This document shows, one piece after another, positions 51,291 to 63,023 of a DNA stretch of 64,000 bases (the first letter of the stretch is position 1; each line of letters starts with the position of its first letter). Source of the stretch: Endothia cerciana. Its lineage: Eukaryota > Ascomycota > Sordariomycetes > Diaporthales > Cryphonectriaceae. The notes under the pieces are model-generated. The model ran no database searches. It saw only the letters and a list, made by a program, of their open reading frames with translations, and had not been told where the DNA came from. The stretch covers positions 682,001-746,000 of the forward strand of contig JALRMH010000011.1 in the NCBI GenBank assembly GCA_026119935.1, read 5' to 3'. The position numbers and the translations under genes are program-made.

Positions 51291-52400
51291 ATGTCGGGAG
51301 CAGGAGTAAGACCACCGTGATCCGTCACCACACTACGATCGAATGCTCATACACTGCGATAGGATAGAGAGGCGGTCTTCCCGACTCGGCAGAGTCTGGG
51401 TATAATGAAGGCGAAGCTCAAGGGAGCCGAGCAGGGTCACAGTCTGCTGAAGCGGAAGAGTGAAGCTCTCACCAAGTGAGCATCCACCACTTCATTCCCG
51501 TCTCCCATGGCATCTGCTAATGTGCTGCGCGACAGACGTTTTCGAGGTACCAATGTTCGAGATCCGGGGCATCCTGAATCAGCCACCTAACGTGACACCT
51601 ACAGAAATCACACGCCGGATCGACGAAGCCAAGCGCAAGATGGGCCGGGTAATGCAGATCGCCTCCTTCTCCCTAGCCGAGGTCACATACGCCGTAGGCG
51701 GTGACATCGGCTACCAGGTACAAGAGTCGGTCAAGCAGGCACGCTTCCGCGTCCGCACGAAGCAAGAGAACGTCTCCGGTGTGCTACTGCCCGCGTTCGA
51801 GAGCTATACGGAGGAGGGTATCAACGACTTTGCCATGACAGGTCTTGGAAAGGGTGGCCAACAGGTGCAGAGATGCCGGGAGACGTATGCCAGGGCGGTC
51901 GAGGCGCTAGTGGAGCTTGCGAGCCTGCAGACTGCTTTCGTGATCCTGGACGAGGTTATCAAGGTTGTGAACCGAAGAGGTGAGCTGTCCGTGTGGATCC
52001 GGGTAAGGAGGCCATTGCTAACTTGATTATAGTGAACGCTATGTACACCAACCCCCTAAGACTTGCCCTCCATGAATGGAGATGCTGACCTGGCACAGTG
52101 AACACGTCATCATTCCTCGAACTGAGAATACGATCAAGTGTGCGTTCTGTCTGAGAAAGTCGTGGAGAACCGTGGCTGACGCACAGCATAGATATCAACT
52201 CCGAACTTGACGAGGTGGATAGAGAGGAGTTCTACCGCTTGAAGAAGGTTGCCAACAAGAAGCAGCGCGACAACGCTGCAGCGGACGCCGAGATGAAGGC
52301 TCGCAAGGAGGCGCAAGGAAGCAAGGAAAACAATGGCGGCCAGGACTCCGGCCCAGCAGACATTCTTGGGGCTGAAGAGGAGGAGGATGTCATTTTTTAA
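51291..52400 (+). CDS. vma8: V-type ATPase subunit D (Vma8)
   Basis: Seven exons: 51291-51305, 51363-51475, 51536-51546, 51605-51979, 52033-52042, 52099-52139, 52192-52400; introns 52-60 bp. The joined product is 257 aa. Sequence runs MSGAGDREAVFPTRQSLGIM, KLKGAEQGHSLLKRKSEALT, then KRFREITRRIDEAKRKMG. In that last segment KRFRE is assembled over an 11-nt exon. A 10-nt exon supplies VNAI in NRRVNAIEHVIIPRTENTI, and the last junction (donor GTGCGT) gives IKYINSELDEVDREEFYRLK, matching the family exactly; the GT two bases upstream would give a poorer join. Long N- and C-terminal helices form the central rotor stalk of the vacuolar proton pump V1 sector. The C-terminus is a charged tail, AEEEEDVIF. 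Confidence 0.95.
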
Positions 52401-52600
52401 GTCAACCAACCGCATGCCAAGGGAAGACGGTGGAACACGGCAGCCAATGCACGGATGGAAAGGCGACCGACGGAATTTGTATGGAGTTGGTATCATGATG
52501 TCTACCTAACGCCAAGTGCCTACCAGCCTGCCTGTATTATAATCATAGCATCTTTCCCGAGCAAATCTGCATTTGATGAAACTTGTATAAACACAAGTCC

Positions 52601-53489
52601 TTACTGCCTCTGGTACGTGACCTTGATGTTCTTGCCACCATCCAGTTGCATGCCCGCGGTATTCTCCTTGGCGCTGATGGCACCCGCCTCGTTCTCGTAC
52701 TCCACGAATGCGATACCCCGCCGTCCGGGGACCAGACGGACCTCGCGGAAGCCCTCAAAGCGCCCAAATATGCCAGTGAGAGCCTCTACGTCGCAGTCGT
52801 CGGGGAGGTTCTGGACGAAGAGGATCTTGTTCGGAGGGAGATACTCGTCGGGCACGACGGCGGCGGCGGCGGGACCGGTGGCCTTGAGGCCGGCGCCTCG
52901 GCTGGTCTTTGGCGGGCGGCCGCCTTGATCTGTTGCGGGTCGCTTGAGGCGTTGCTGTTCGGCTTCGAGGGCCTTCTTCCGCTCTGTAGATGAGAAGACA
53001 TTATACGTTAGCCAGCTATACGATCACAGGGTCGTCCACTCCGAGATCTGTTGCCCTCGTCGGCGCAAGCGCACCTTTCTCCGCCGTCCTCCTCCTCTTG
53101 TGCAGCTCCAGTGCCTCCTCGTTCTCAAACTTCTGCACCGTGGCGTCACTCTTCGTCCTCGCCAGCGCAACCTGCATCGGCTTCTCGAACAGGTCGAACC
53201 CGTCCGTCTCCTCGGCGGCCTGGCGAGCGGACTCGGGGTTGTCGTAGACGATGAACGCCTGGCCCTTCGCCTTGAGGTTGGTCTTGGCCACGATGTCGAT
53301 GATGTTGCCGAACTCGGAGAAGACGACGCGGAGGGCCTCCTTGAGCGGGTCCGGCTTGACGCGCTCCTCGAGGTTCCGCACGTACACGCTGTGACCCAAG
53401 GGAAAGGTTAGCCTGAGACCATCTTCTACCTACGCAGTGTCGGGGTGCAATGACACATACGTGGTGATGGGTGCTCCTTGGGTTGCCAT
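52601..53489 (-). CDS. U1A/U2B''-type spliceosomal RNA-binding protein
   Basis: Three exons: 53461-53489, 53075-53388, 52601-52983; introns of 72 and 91 bp; 241 aa. It has two RRMs. RRM1 (about 9-85) has RNP2 TVYVRNL and RNP1-like KGQAFIVY. It ends with the U1A/U2B'' pattern FEKPMQVALARTKSDATVQK. RRM2 (about 165-241) has ILFVQNLPDDCDVEALTGIF and RGIAFVEYENEAGA. A Lys-rich linker with ERKKALEAEQQRLKRP joins them. Fungi generally have one or two such proteins acting in the U1 or U2 snRNP; which is meant here cannot be decided from sequence alone. Start MATQGAPITTVYV on a 29-nt coding exon. It is convergent with VMA8 (200 bp between stops). Confidence 0.92.
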
Positions 53490-53942
53490 CTTGCTTTGTC
53501 CCCGGCTCTTGAAGCTGAGGGAAGAAGAGCCTTGCAAGTGTGGACGTGTGCTGGTTTACAGAGTTGGACGTTGCTGCGTCGTGAAGCTGGAAGTCGAGCT
53601 CTGGTACGCGGCTCCAAAGTGCACTTTTGGCCCTAAGCCGCACTGTGCTTTCGCGCTGACTCGGCGCACTTTACCCACAACTCATGGTTTAGCGCAATCG
53701 CAGCCGGATCGGATGAGCCCATGCACCAGAATCAGAAACCTTGTAAGAAATGTAAATGTCCACGGGCATCTCACTGTCCATAGATGACAGACGCTATCGA
53801 ACACAGGCACCAGGCACTGAGGCTAGAGGTGGTAAGGTTGTCCCATTCCGTCTCATGCAGACGGTCTATATTCTTTCATGTCGTCTATAGAGATATTATG
53901 CACGTAATTCGCCCAATACGTTCCAGATCCTCGTTCCTATTC
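53490..53942. other. Intergenic, U1A/U2B''-like promoter and GEA 3' flank
   Basis: No supported gene. Confidence 0.55.
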
Positions 53943-56900
53943 TCATGCTGTCTTCTCCTCCGCCTTCTCTTCCGCTGCGGGAGGAGGTGGAGCTTCTGCT
54001 GCTGCCTGCTCGAGCTGCTGCTCTTCTTCCACATCGAGAGCAAGGTCTTTCCTCAAGTCCGGTAGGAACCGGTCTATACGTTTCCAAGACTCGGACCACA
54101 ATTTCCCCTTGGATGGGTCCCTGCTCGGTGGCACCAGATATCCATTGCTCGACATGAACAGGAGCACATTCTTCAAGTTCTCCGGAACGGCTTCCTCCTG
54201 TAGTCAAGCGGCGTCAACAGATGAATCTTGCAGCTAAAGGTCGTGAAAGTCACTCACAAGGCTGTCTCCCTGCCCGCTGTTCATGAGACGGTCCATAATG
54301 TCAATGATCTTAAGCCAAAGATCCAACATACCGTCCCATTCGGAAAGGAGCACCAAGTATTGAAGGAAGACCTTGCAAAGAAGAGAGGCTGCCTGGACTC
54401 TCGTCTCGCTCATGCCATCCCGGTCGGTAGAGAAGACCTCAGGCTTCAGCAACTTCAGGATCAACGGGAACAAGACCTCGCCAAAGATTGCGGTCCATTC
54501 GCGATGGTCACTAGACGTCAACTCAGGCGAGAACAGCGCACGTTGCAGATAGTTGAAAGCCAGTTGGCGGACCTCTCGACGTGGATTAGTGCATTGCGTT
54601 GTGAGCGCCTCGAAGATGGGCAGCCAATACGCAGACCACGCTGATGAAATGTCAGTCACTGCAGGACCTACTGCAATTCCACAGCTTTGCTCACCTTCGT
54701 TCGTCTCCAGGTGAGACTGTTCAATGAGTTGTGGGATGCGCGAGGTCATGCTGTAGATGATGTTGACAGCCTTGACGCCCCGCTGGACGACGGGACTTTC
54801 GCTATTTCAGGTCAGCATGGTATTTCTCATCCTAGAGGACAAGAACGTACTTGGCAGCCTCCGGCTTCGCGGAAGTAGGGCGGCTAGCTGGTTTCCGCGG
54901 CTGTCTGCGATCGGGTTTGGACTCCTTGGTCACGGTCGCGCTCGCGGCGGAGGCGAATTCATTCAGCAGAGTGATGGCTGCCTCGTAGTTGTCCGCCATG
55001 ATGGCCGTGGAAGGCGGCATCACACCGGTCTCAAGTATGTCGAAGACGACGGGCGCGACCTGCGGAACCGTTGACAGATTACGAAGGATAGCCCAGAAGT
55101 CCGGCGAGGTCATCATCTCGTTTCTCAACGGGCCAGGCTCATCAACACAAAGCTTGATACCTTGGAGGATGAGCTTGGAGGTCTTCCTGAGGAGCTCGGG
55201 GGGGAAGCTAGAGACAGTGTGCAGCAGAATGGGCACGCGGATGAAATCGTACTCCTGGACATCGAGTTGAGTCTCCTCTTCGCTTCCATAATACTTCGTG
55301 GAACTTACATAGCTAGCCTGAAGTAGTCTGAAGAGGTAAAATGTCGTCCGTGCTACGGTGATGGGATGGTGATGGCTGAGGTCGCGTAATATGGCTTGGA
55401 GCGCATCGACCACGCGCTTGCCGAGCAACTGCACGGTATGACCGTCCCGAAGAGCCTGTACTGTGCTGAGTTCCAGGATGTAGACTAGCCCCGGATCGTA
55501 AGCCACAGCATTACTTGGCTTCTGAGCAAGAGCGGGAGATGATGGGGGAACATTGTCGGCCTTGACAGTAATGACGGCTTCTGAGCCGTTATCCTCTGGT
55601 ATCTGGTCTAGCAAAGCATCGACCAGAGCCTCAAGACTCTCGTCCGGGAGGTTCCTGGAAGCGTTAGAACCCTTGAAAAGCACGAGAAGCTCACACAGAC
55701 TCACGAGATATTCGCAAAAATGTCCTCCATCTGGCACTGGTTGATACAGTCCACTGTACTGAGCGTGCTGTCAAGCTCCTCTTGCGAGGGTTCGGGAGGA
55801 TCATCAGCTGCATAGCTGCTGATGAAATTCGAGAAGGCTGAGAACAGGCCAGTGTCGTTCTGTTTGTTGGCACGATTTATTACTTGCTGAGGGGTTCGCA
55901 AAGGTATGCCAGACAGCGGCAATTTACTCCGATCACTTGAGAAGGTGATGAGCGAGTTCACAAACAGGTTCAGCCATATGCGAATAATCTATAGAAGATG
56001 TCAGAGGTAGGCCAATGCCAACATTTATTGGATGACAACTTACGTCTTTCCAACCTTTCCGAATGATGTGCTCCTTGGACGTCACGACCCGGAACAGGAC
56101 GAGAATTGCAAGCTGAGCTCTGAAGTTGCGTCCCAGCTTGACCGCAAGCTCGCTCACCATCACGCTCCTCTCATCAACCTGGACCTCAGTGTTCAGGCTT
56201 GTGTTCGAGACCATTTCGGTGGACAAGGTCGTCATGACACTCAAGGTGTAGATGATCTGATCCAAAGCCTCGGTGATGTTGTACTTTGCGGCAATTCGAG
56301 CGCACTCGTCGAAGCCAGAAACGATGCGCATGAAGACTGTGTCATCAGTCGCAGACATGAAAACATAGGACAATGTCGAAATGATAGGCCTCCATGTTGC
56401 AGCAAACATGTCTGCGTCATATATGTTCGTGTCACATATTATGAGAGGACCTGCAGCCTCTGTCTTGGATAGCAGCTCTTTCCATGCGTAGTCCAGGGCA
56501 TGTTTGTTATCGTGCTCCTCAGGCAGGATGATTTCGTTCGTCTTGATGGCATCGTATACTGCCTGGAGATATTCGGGGGCGAAGTCTTTTCCATCATTCA
56601 CTCCACGCAAATTCCTCGCGAAGTCCTCCACTTTCATTCGAGCTTGAGATTTGAGGTTAGGGTTATGTTGGTCGGTGTTGAGCATGATTGTGGCGTATGT
56701 GAGGACGTAGGCGGCGTCGGGATTCGCGACTTCGCCAGGTATATCGCTTTCCAGAAATTTTTGCGAGAACGATGTCACAATTCTCTCAATGAGTGGAGAC
56801 TCGCCCGGAAGGCGGAAAGTCTCAAGAAGAGATCGCAATGCTTCATCGACACGTTTGCCGGTGAAGTCGAAAGAGTCCAGAAAAGCATCCAAAATTGCCT

Positions 56901-59076
56901 CATTTCCTCTCTTAGATATGAATTCCCCCAGAATCTTCTTTGAGGCCAGGGAAGTGCTTTTGAGGAACGCGGCAACGCATTTGGGATCTGCTGCGGATTC
57001 AATGATGCCTTTATCTTGCAGAAAGGCGAGACCGCCTCGCGGGCTCTCATTGAATTTGTTCATGCCCTTGATGATGAGTTTTTTCTTCCGTCGCTGCTCC
57101 CGGAGAGCTGCTGGGTCCGGATAGTCCTCAGCCTGCGGCGATTGGTCCAGTCTTTCCGCGATGGATTGGATATATCTCAGTAACGCATCGAGGCATAAGG
57201 GAGGCACACTAGTAGTGCTCCAAATAGCCGAGTCGGGCAAAGCATTTCTCGAGAGCATGCCAACCATATCTTCGCACAAATCCGCGAGATTGGGGTCGCA
57301 GTCGTAGTTGACAAATAGCTCGACCAGGAATGTAGGCATCCTGGCCAGAACGCAGATATTCTCAACCATTGCCTGTCTCGCATCCGGCTTTCGCGCACCA
57401 CCTTCCAGACCTAACTTCTGCCGTTCCTTAACCTGAACTGGAGTCGAACGACCACTACTCATCTGTGATGGAGGTGGCTTCACGAGTTTCGGCGCCTGAG
57501 GAATGTCGGCATAAAGAGATGGGTCGATTCCAGGTTCTCGAGGGATCTCCAAGGACACATGAAGGCACGCGACCAAGTAGGATAGAAACTTCTCCTGCTG
57601 CAGCTTCAAGACGCCTCTGCATGTTGATAGGAGAGTCCCCGCCACCAACAATGATTCTTGCAGAATTGCCGTGTGATCAGATCGTATCAGTTGGAAGAGA
57701 TAGAAGCATAGACGATCTTCTGCAATCGTTGCCAGAGCCGGATGTCTCGCAATCGATGGTCCAGCAACCTCAAGCGCGACATGTATTATCCGCAACGCCA
57801 TTACTCTCATAGTGTCCGGATGCTTGCGGTCATGTGGGTCCAGAAAGTTGACAAGCACTCTGAACAGTTCTCGGACGGATGGTAGCGAATACGGCCTTAA
57901 GTCAAGTGACTCAGCCGTAGCTGTTTCCGATGCAATGGTTGCTCCGTCCGCCTCTCCTGATCCAGACGACTCCGTACTCGCCGACTCAGAGGTCCGTGGC
58001 GGATCAGGGGTCGCCTCCGTGTGCATCGAGATTTCTGTGCCATTCGCGGATGGATCCATGTTGACGGTGTCCATATCCCCGTTGGTCTTCTTGTCAAGCG
58101 CGTCGCTTTCTTCACCGGCCTCTTCCTCGAGATGCTTCAAGTCCTCGAAGATGATCTGACACATCCGCACCATCGAGGCTTCTGCCGTCTGTCTGAGAAC
58201 TTCAGAGAATCTAGGCCGCGAACATATCGTCAGGCCACGTCCCATCATGTCACAGACACTTTCGTCGCTCAAGATGTCCCCACCCGGCCCCGAAAGCATG
58301 TCCTCCATCAGATGCAGGATCATCAAGAGGACCACCTCTTCCTGTGCGGAATCGCTTATATCGAATTGGCAGTGTGTGATGGCGGCGGAAAGCGACTGCA
58401 TCGCGACGGCAAACCGGGGGGACTCGGGAGAGATGAAACCGTAGGCGAGGAATTTTCGTATGGCTCTCAGGGCCAGGACCGTGACCGGGGCGGCGGTGCC
58501 TTTTGCCTGGACGATTTGTAGGAAGGGGTAGAGCATCGTCAAAGCATCGAACTTATGTATATCTGTGTCATTGGTCAGTCTGGGCCTCTGGCGCATGCAT
58601 TCCTTCTTCAAGGCCGAGAGCGTACCTTTGACACCCGTCAACTCATGCCTCAGCCTTCCAAAGCCCGATATCAACGGATTGTCTTGCATGCTCTTTCCCT
58701 TCTTTCCCCTCAAGCCCCACCGCACCAGGTCAGCTGTGCCGTCGCCGGTGATGTTGGCTGCCGCGCTCCTACTCTTCCCCTTACCGAGGGACACGGAATT
58801 CGAGGGTCCCAACTGCACCGGACTCGGGCCGCCACCCAGAATCGCTGCCACAGAGGAGTGAGGGGATCGGGCATGTTTTTGGCACGCTGAGGTGATCGCT
58901 ATGCACTCCGCTATCACAAGGGAGATCGGATCTACTGCGACGGCCACCGGGCGGCTTCGGTACTGCATCCGAGGGGAGTGGTGTTGCGCCCGGCGAGGTA
59001 ACGGCGTCGTGGGCCGCGAGGGCAAAGGAGAAATCGGGGGTTCCATTATCTGAGGGATAGGCGCATCTTGGCTCAT
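53943..59076 (-). CDS. gea1: ARF guanine nucleotide exchange factor, GEA/GBF1 type (SEC7 domain)
   Basis: Eight exons: 58626-59076, 56044-58562, 55705-55988, 55309-55654, 54851-55254, 54695-54801, 54258-54640, 53943-54197; introns of 63, 55, 50, 54, 49, 54 and 60 bp; 1582 aa. The DCB/HUS region covers the first ~650 residues (VIAECIAITSACQKHARSPH, TGVKDIHKFDALTMLYPF after splicing). The SEC7 domain follows, with the catalytic glutamate region FLESDIPGEVANPDAAYVLTYATIMLNTDQHNPN (shown in parts of the protein near 770-810): ISKRGNEAILDAFLDSFDF, YATIMLNTDQHNP and FARNLRGVNDGKDF. HDS regions and KGWKDIIRIWLNLFVNSL come next, then the C-terminus with EAWSAYWLPIFEAL. It activates Arf1 at early Golgi for COPI coat assembly. 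Two introns (63 and 54 nt) are stop-free and in frame. Confidence 0.94.
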
Positions 59077-60023
59077 TCTTGCAAAAAGGATGCCGGCAAG
59101 GACAAACGGGAAAATGTGAAGATGAGAGGCAGAGGCTCGCTTTCGCCAGGACTCGATCAACCCAAGACCTTCTGCCGATGCGCTGGCCGAAGTTATCCGC
59201 GGTGCAGCAGCGGATACCCGTTATTGTGATGTGGAAACCCAGACATAAATTACCGAGGCGCCATTCAGTGCAAACTTCAGAACAAAGTGCAAAAGGGTTT
59301 GGACAGAGGTGTTATCATGCTTAGCTGTCCCCGAATTTCGTGGTTTTGGGTCATCGAAGCGAACACCTGGAGCTTTGAACTCCAGCCGAAAGTGACATCC
59401 AATCGGCAGGCAAAGCTACAATGCGCGGCCGGCAAGTCACCTCAGTACCAAGATACATACACTCAACACCGGTCTCTCATCTTGCAACGCCACTTTTGGA
59501 TAAAGTTGGGAGCTTCCATGGCAGTTTTCAAAGAGCTTCGCATATTTAATCACATATCTCGAGGAAGACAAACGAGTTTGTTCCAACGTCTCAAAAATTC
59601 AGGCCTCTGAAAGCGCCCCAGTCACGTTGATAGAAATAAAGATTTGAGGGGTGCCACAGGATAGTCCCTAGTGTCTTCACTTGGGAGGCAGTATCTGTTG
59701 GTCATGACAGGTCATCATTCTGAAGTCCCCGGTTCCAGAACGCCCCTATGGTGAGCCATCCCGGTGTTCATCGGCCACGTCCATAATTTTATACGCATGT
59801 AAAGATGTTATGTTTGTTCGCCCCTTTTGTCTTCCAAAACAATCAGGCTCCTCAAACGCCATCGATCGTGTGTGCCAGAGGTATATCCCTTGCCCACCTC
59901 CATCGCCCTTGACCAATTTATGTTGTTCAGAAAAGTTTGAGTCGTGACGACCTAAGAGGGATTAGACCCTGCACCCGAGCCCATGCTGGCGGACCAGTAG
60001 ACCAGACAACGCATTCCGAACGT
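59077..60023. other. Intergenic, GEA promoter and GT62 3' flank
   Basis: No supported gene. A plus-strand frame at 59287-59610 lacks protein-like features. Confidence 0.5.
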
Positions 60024-61755
60024 CTATGACTGTTTCTTTCCCAGATCATCCTCGCCGCTTACGAGTTCTGCCTTGCCGGACTTTTCAGGCTTCTGGGCTG
60101 ACTCGGATCCAGTATTTTCCCTCCCTTCCTTGACAATGGCCATGTTCGACACGGCGTTCTTGTCTTTCTCCCATTGCTGGCTTGCATCATCAAAACTATA
60201 CCCTTCTTTCAGCTTCTTCTCCTTCTCTGCCTTCTCCTTTTCTTCCGCCTCACGGGCGAGCTTCTCTTGCTCCATCTCCTGTAGGATACGTCAGCGGAGA
60301 TCATCAATTCAGCCAGATCTGTGAGACGTACCTCCATGTGTTTGATATCGTCCACACTCGGCTCGTAGAGATGCCATATGGTGTAGTGAGGTAGACCGAC
60401 GACCGAAAAGTCCATTTTCCTCGCCATCTGCACATCATTAGTCCGTGAACCGCCGTCGATTTGGAAATGGGGCGGCTGACCTTTCCGAATCCTTCAGTCT
60501 CCGCATGCTTCTCAAAGCTGAAGGCTGGGAAGTGTACACCGTATCGGAATACACGAGCCTTGGCCAAGATGCTGACACCTCCGACACCGTCGATCTCCAT
60601 TTCCATGTCTGGGTCGCCGTAAGGGTCTCGTAGGTAGGCCAAGTGCGGTCTCCATGTTGCATATTCGGCGTATCCTTCGACGATCACAGCGTCCTCGTCT
60701 AGAGTATCTGCCAGTGCCAAGGCAGTCTCTGACTCTTGCCAGGAGTTGAGGTCATATGGTTGTTCTCCGCCGAGCCAGTCTGGAAGAGGTCGCCACACAT
60801 CTGCATGCTGTCAATAAGCCGTGCCCGTTGGGGCATCTCTGTTGTACTCACTCGGCACTATGACGTCCTTGTTATGGCGCATCAAGTCCTCCAAAATAGT
60901 AAACGGCGCAGTCTCCACGTCGACGTCCCTCCAGTAGACCCATGAGTGGTAGGGGCGAAGCGCAGCGGTCAGGAGCCAGTTCCGGGCCTGGGCCATCAAC
61001 TTTCTCCTGCTCGCCTGCGCAGCAAAACCGTGCCGACTCTCAGCATCCTGTTCAACTTTCTGCCCGAAGTCTTTCTCGATGATGGATATCTCCCCATAGT
61101 GCATGTTGTAGTTTTCTGAGGCCTGCAGAGCCTCCAATCCGTCCGTCAACACCTCCAGTGTTCGATCCTTCGAGTCCGAGACAAGGAATGCGAGGTCTAT
61201 AAGATGGTGCGGGTAGGTAAAGTTGTTGAGGTGGGAGAAGAACATCGGCAGGTGGGCTTCGGCTTCGCGGAGGGGCACGCAGAGAAGGATGCGCTCTTCG
61301 CGCTCCCAGCCCCGCGCGGTGCCCTGGACATTGGACAGGTCGTAGTATCGCACGGTCTCGAGCTGGAAGTCTTCTGTAGATATCAGGCCGAGGGAGAACA
61401 GTGACGCGAAGGATCCGCCTCCACCACCTGGCCATACGAATATCCCAAAGAGGAATGCAACAGCTAGTATTATGCCGATCCTCAGAAATAAGCGCCGGCG
61501 CCGTCGAGACGCTGGTGTCGTACCCCGAGGTTGAAATCTGTCAGGAAGACACGAGGAGGTTAGCGAGACTCTGTACAACGGTGCAATGATGCCACCGGAG
61601 CAGGGAGTGCGGCCGCATGCGACGAGGGCAGCAGCATACCGATGTGGTGATATGTCGAAGTTCAGGTCCTTATTTCTAGGGTAGCCATTGGCAAATCCGC
61701 CGGCATGATGCCTTGGCACCACCTTGGAGCCGGGTGACGAGTACGTGGGCAGCAT
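60024..61755 (-). CDS. Golgi alpha-1,6-mannosyltransferase, GT62 (Mnn9/Anp1/Van1 family)
   Basis: Five exons: 61640-61755, 60852-61537, 60481-60800, 60332-60427, 60024-60278; introns of 102, 51, 53, 53 and 53 bp; 490 aa. Type II membrane protein: basic RRRRR followed by one transmembrane helix (LFLRIGIILAVAFLFGIFVW, about 53-73). The catalytic domain has ERILLCVPLREAEAHLPMFF, HLIDLAFLVSDSKD and WVYWRDVDVETAP, with the metal-binding D-V-D. NVWRPLPDWLGGEQPYDLNS is restored by splicing; VEGYAEYATWRPHLAYLRDP and GGVSILAKARVFRYGVHFPA follow. The C-terminal 110 residues form a Lys/Glu-rich coil (EEMEQEKLAREAEEKEKAEK). Family members form M-Pol I/II and extend N-glycan outer-chain mannan. Which of the three paralogues this is cannot be fixed; Anp1 or Van1 would suit the length. 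The first intron is stop-free and in frame. Confidence 0.9.
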
Positions 61756-62661
61756 TGGACCGACTATTCGAGGACAACGTGGAACGTGTAGATGATGCTG
61801 TCGAGGTCGATCGCAGTCCCTCGAGGGCCCGTGGCGAAAGTCCAGGGGAAGGACAGTGGCAGGAAGGCCCTGTCCAGGCACGCAAACAGGCTGATGGCAA
61901 ACTCAGCGATGGTTGCGAGACGAGGTGGTCAGACGAGAAGAAGTCGAGTCCGCCTCATGGCGGCAGAAGGTCAGACGCTGTCGGGGGGAAGGAAAGCGGC
62001 GGGTTCGTGTTGCCTCAGAGGAGCGCAGGTGTCCTGCAAGGCATCGATCAGCCTCGCAGTGCTAATGCCCGCACAGGGGTTCTCTATGGCGCGTGCGGGC
62101 GGCTTGGACAGCCGTGGATGCCAAGATTGACCCATGCACCCGAACGGTTGCTTTCCACCAGCGCGGGACTGGTACTATGTAGCTGCAAGCGGAGAGCAAC
62201 ACAGCTTCACGCCGGAATTATACATTGCAGGGGCTTAAAGCTGGAGCCCCTAGGTCCAACTACGGCACATCATTCCTATCTACTGTGGCAGGTGCCGTCC
62301 ATGCTTCACGGCTGTCTCAGAGATCAGGCCCAGGTGACAAGGCCTCTCTGCAACTATCGATGGTGTTGGTTTTTCCTGGCTTCACAAGAGAGGGATGTTT
62401 TAGATTCAAATAACGGTATCATTTAGTTTATTTTCAAGGTTTCTAGAAAAAGAAAGAAGAAGGCAAAGTCACTTCGTAAGGTGCAAGTATTCAGAAATAT
62501 CACACAGCCTTGACTACAACGGTACAATACCCAAATGCCAGACCGCTACTCAACTCCCACGCAACAAACTTACCTTGTATGGCGAGTACCTCGACAAATG
62601 TAAGACACGATTTTGAGAAGCCTGTAGGGTGGTCAGTTAGCAAAGAACAAGTAGTCTTGCT
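61756..62661. other. Intergenic, GT62 promoter side
   Basis: No supported coding segment. The open frame continuing upstream of the GT62 start lacks an ATG-supported conserved sequence. Confidence 0.5.
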
Positions 62662-63023
62662 TCATGACAACATCGCCTCCCGAACACCTCTCAGAAAGCC
62701 GGTTAACTCAGCTGTACTGGCCGGCCCAAGGACCTTCACATCCCAAAACGGGCCATGGAGGTCGAGGACACGAAAGCCAAATGACATTCCCAGAGGAAAG
62801 ACTCCACTACTGGTCATCACCACACGAGGCGGCTCCAGTGCAGGAGGATGGCCCGGCTCGTACATATCGTTGAATGGATAAGCTATTATCATCATAAAAG
62901 ATGATGCGGGCAGGTTCTTGAAGAGAATGCGGACTGACCTTCGAAGCAGGAAAGGTTAGGCTCGAGAATGTATTCGGAGCCATCAAATATGAAGGTATCG
63001 AAGGCATCGACCAGTGTTAACTT
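62662..63023 (-). CDS. Incomplete coding segment, function unknown (at least two exons)
   Basis: Exons 62939-63023 and 62662-62882 join over a 56-bp intron (GTCAGT ... AATAG) into about 101 residues: VDAFDTFIFDGSEYILEPNL, then AYPFNDMYEPGHPPALEPPR, then VVMTSSGVFPLGMSFGFRVL and a C-terminus ending REAMLS. The composition and a frame kept across the splice make it look like the end of a real protein. Upstream exons are unresolved. Possible pieces lie near 63242-63283 (DLTTQVQYGHDSAVTPAM) and 63420-63490 (QVQAPYEAGLDAAGDEITS), but I could not build a continuous frame to a start codon. It may be a gene with unusual introns, or a decayed copy. I do not recognise a family. Confidence 0.4.
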
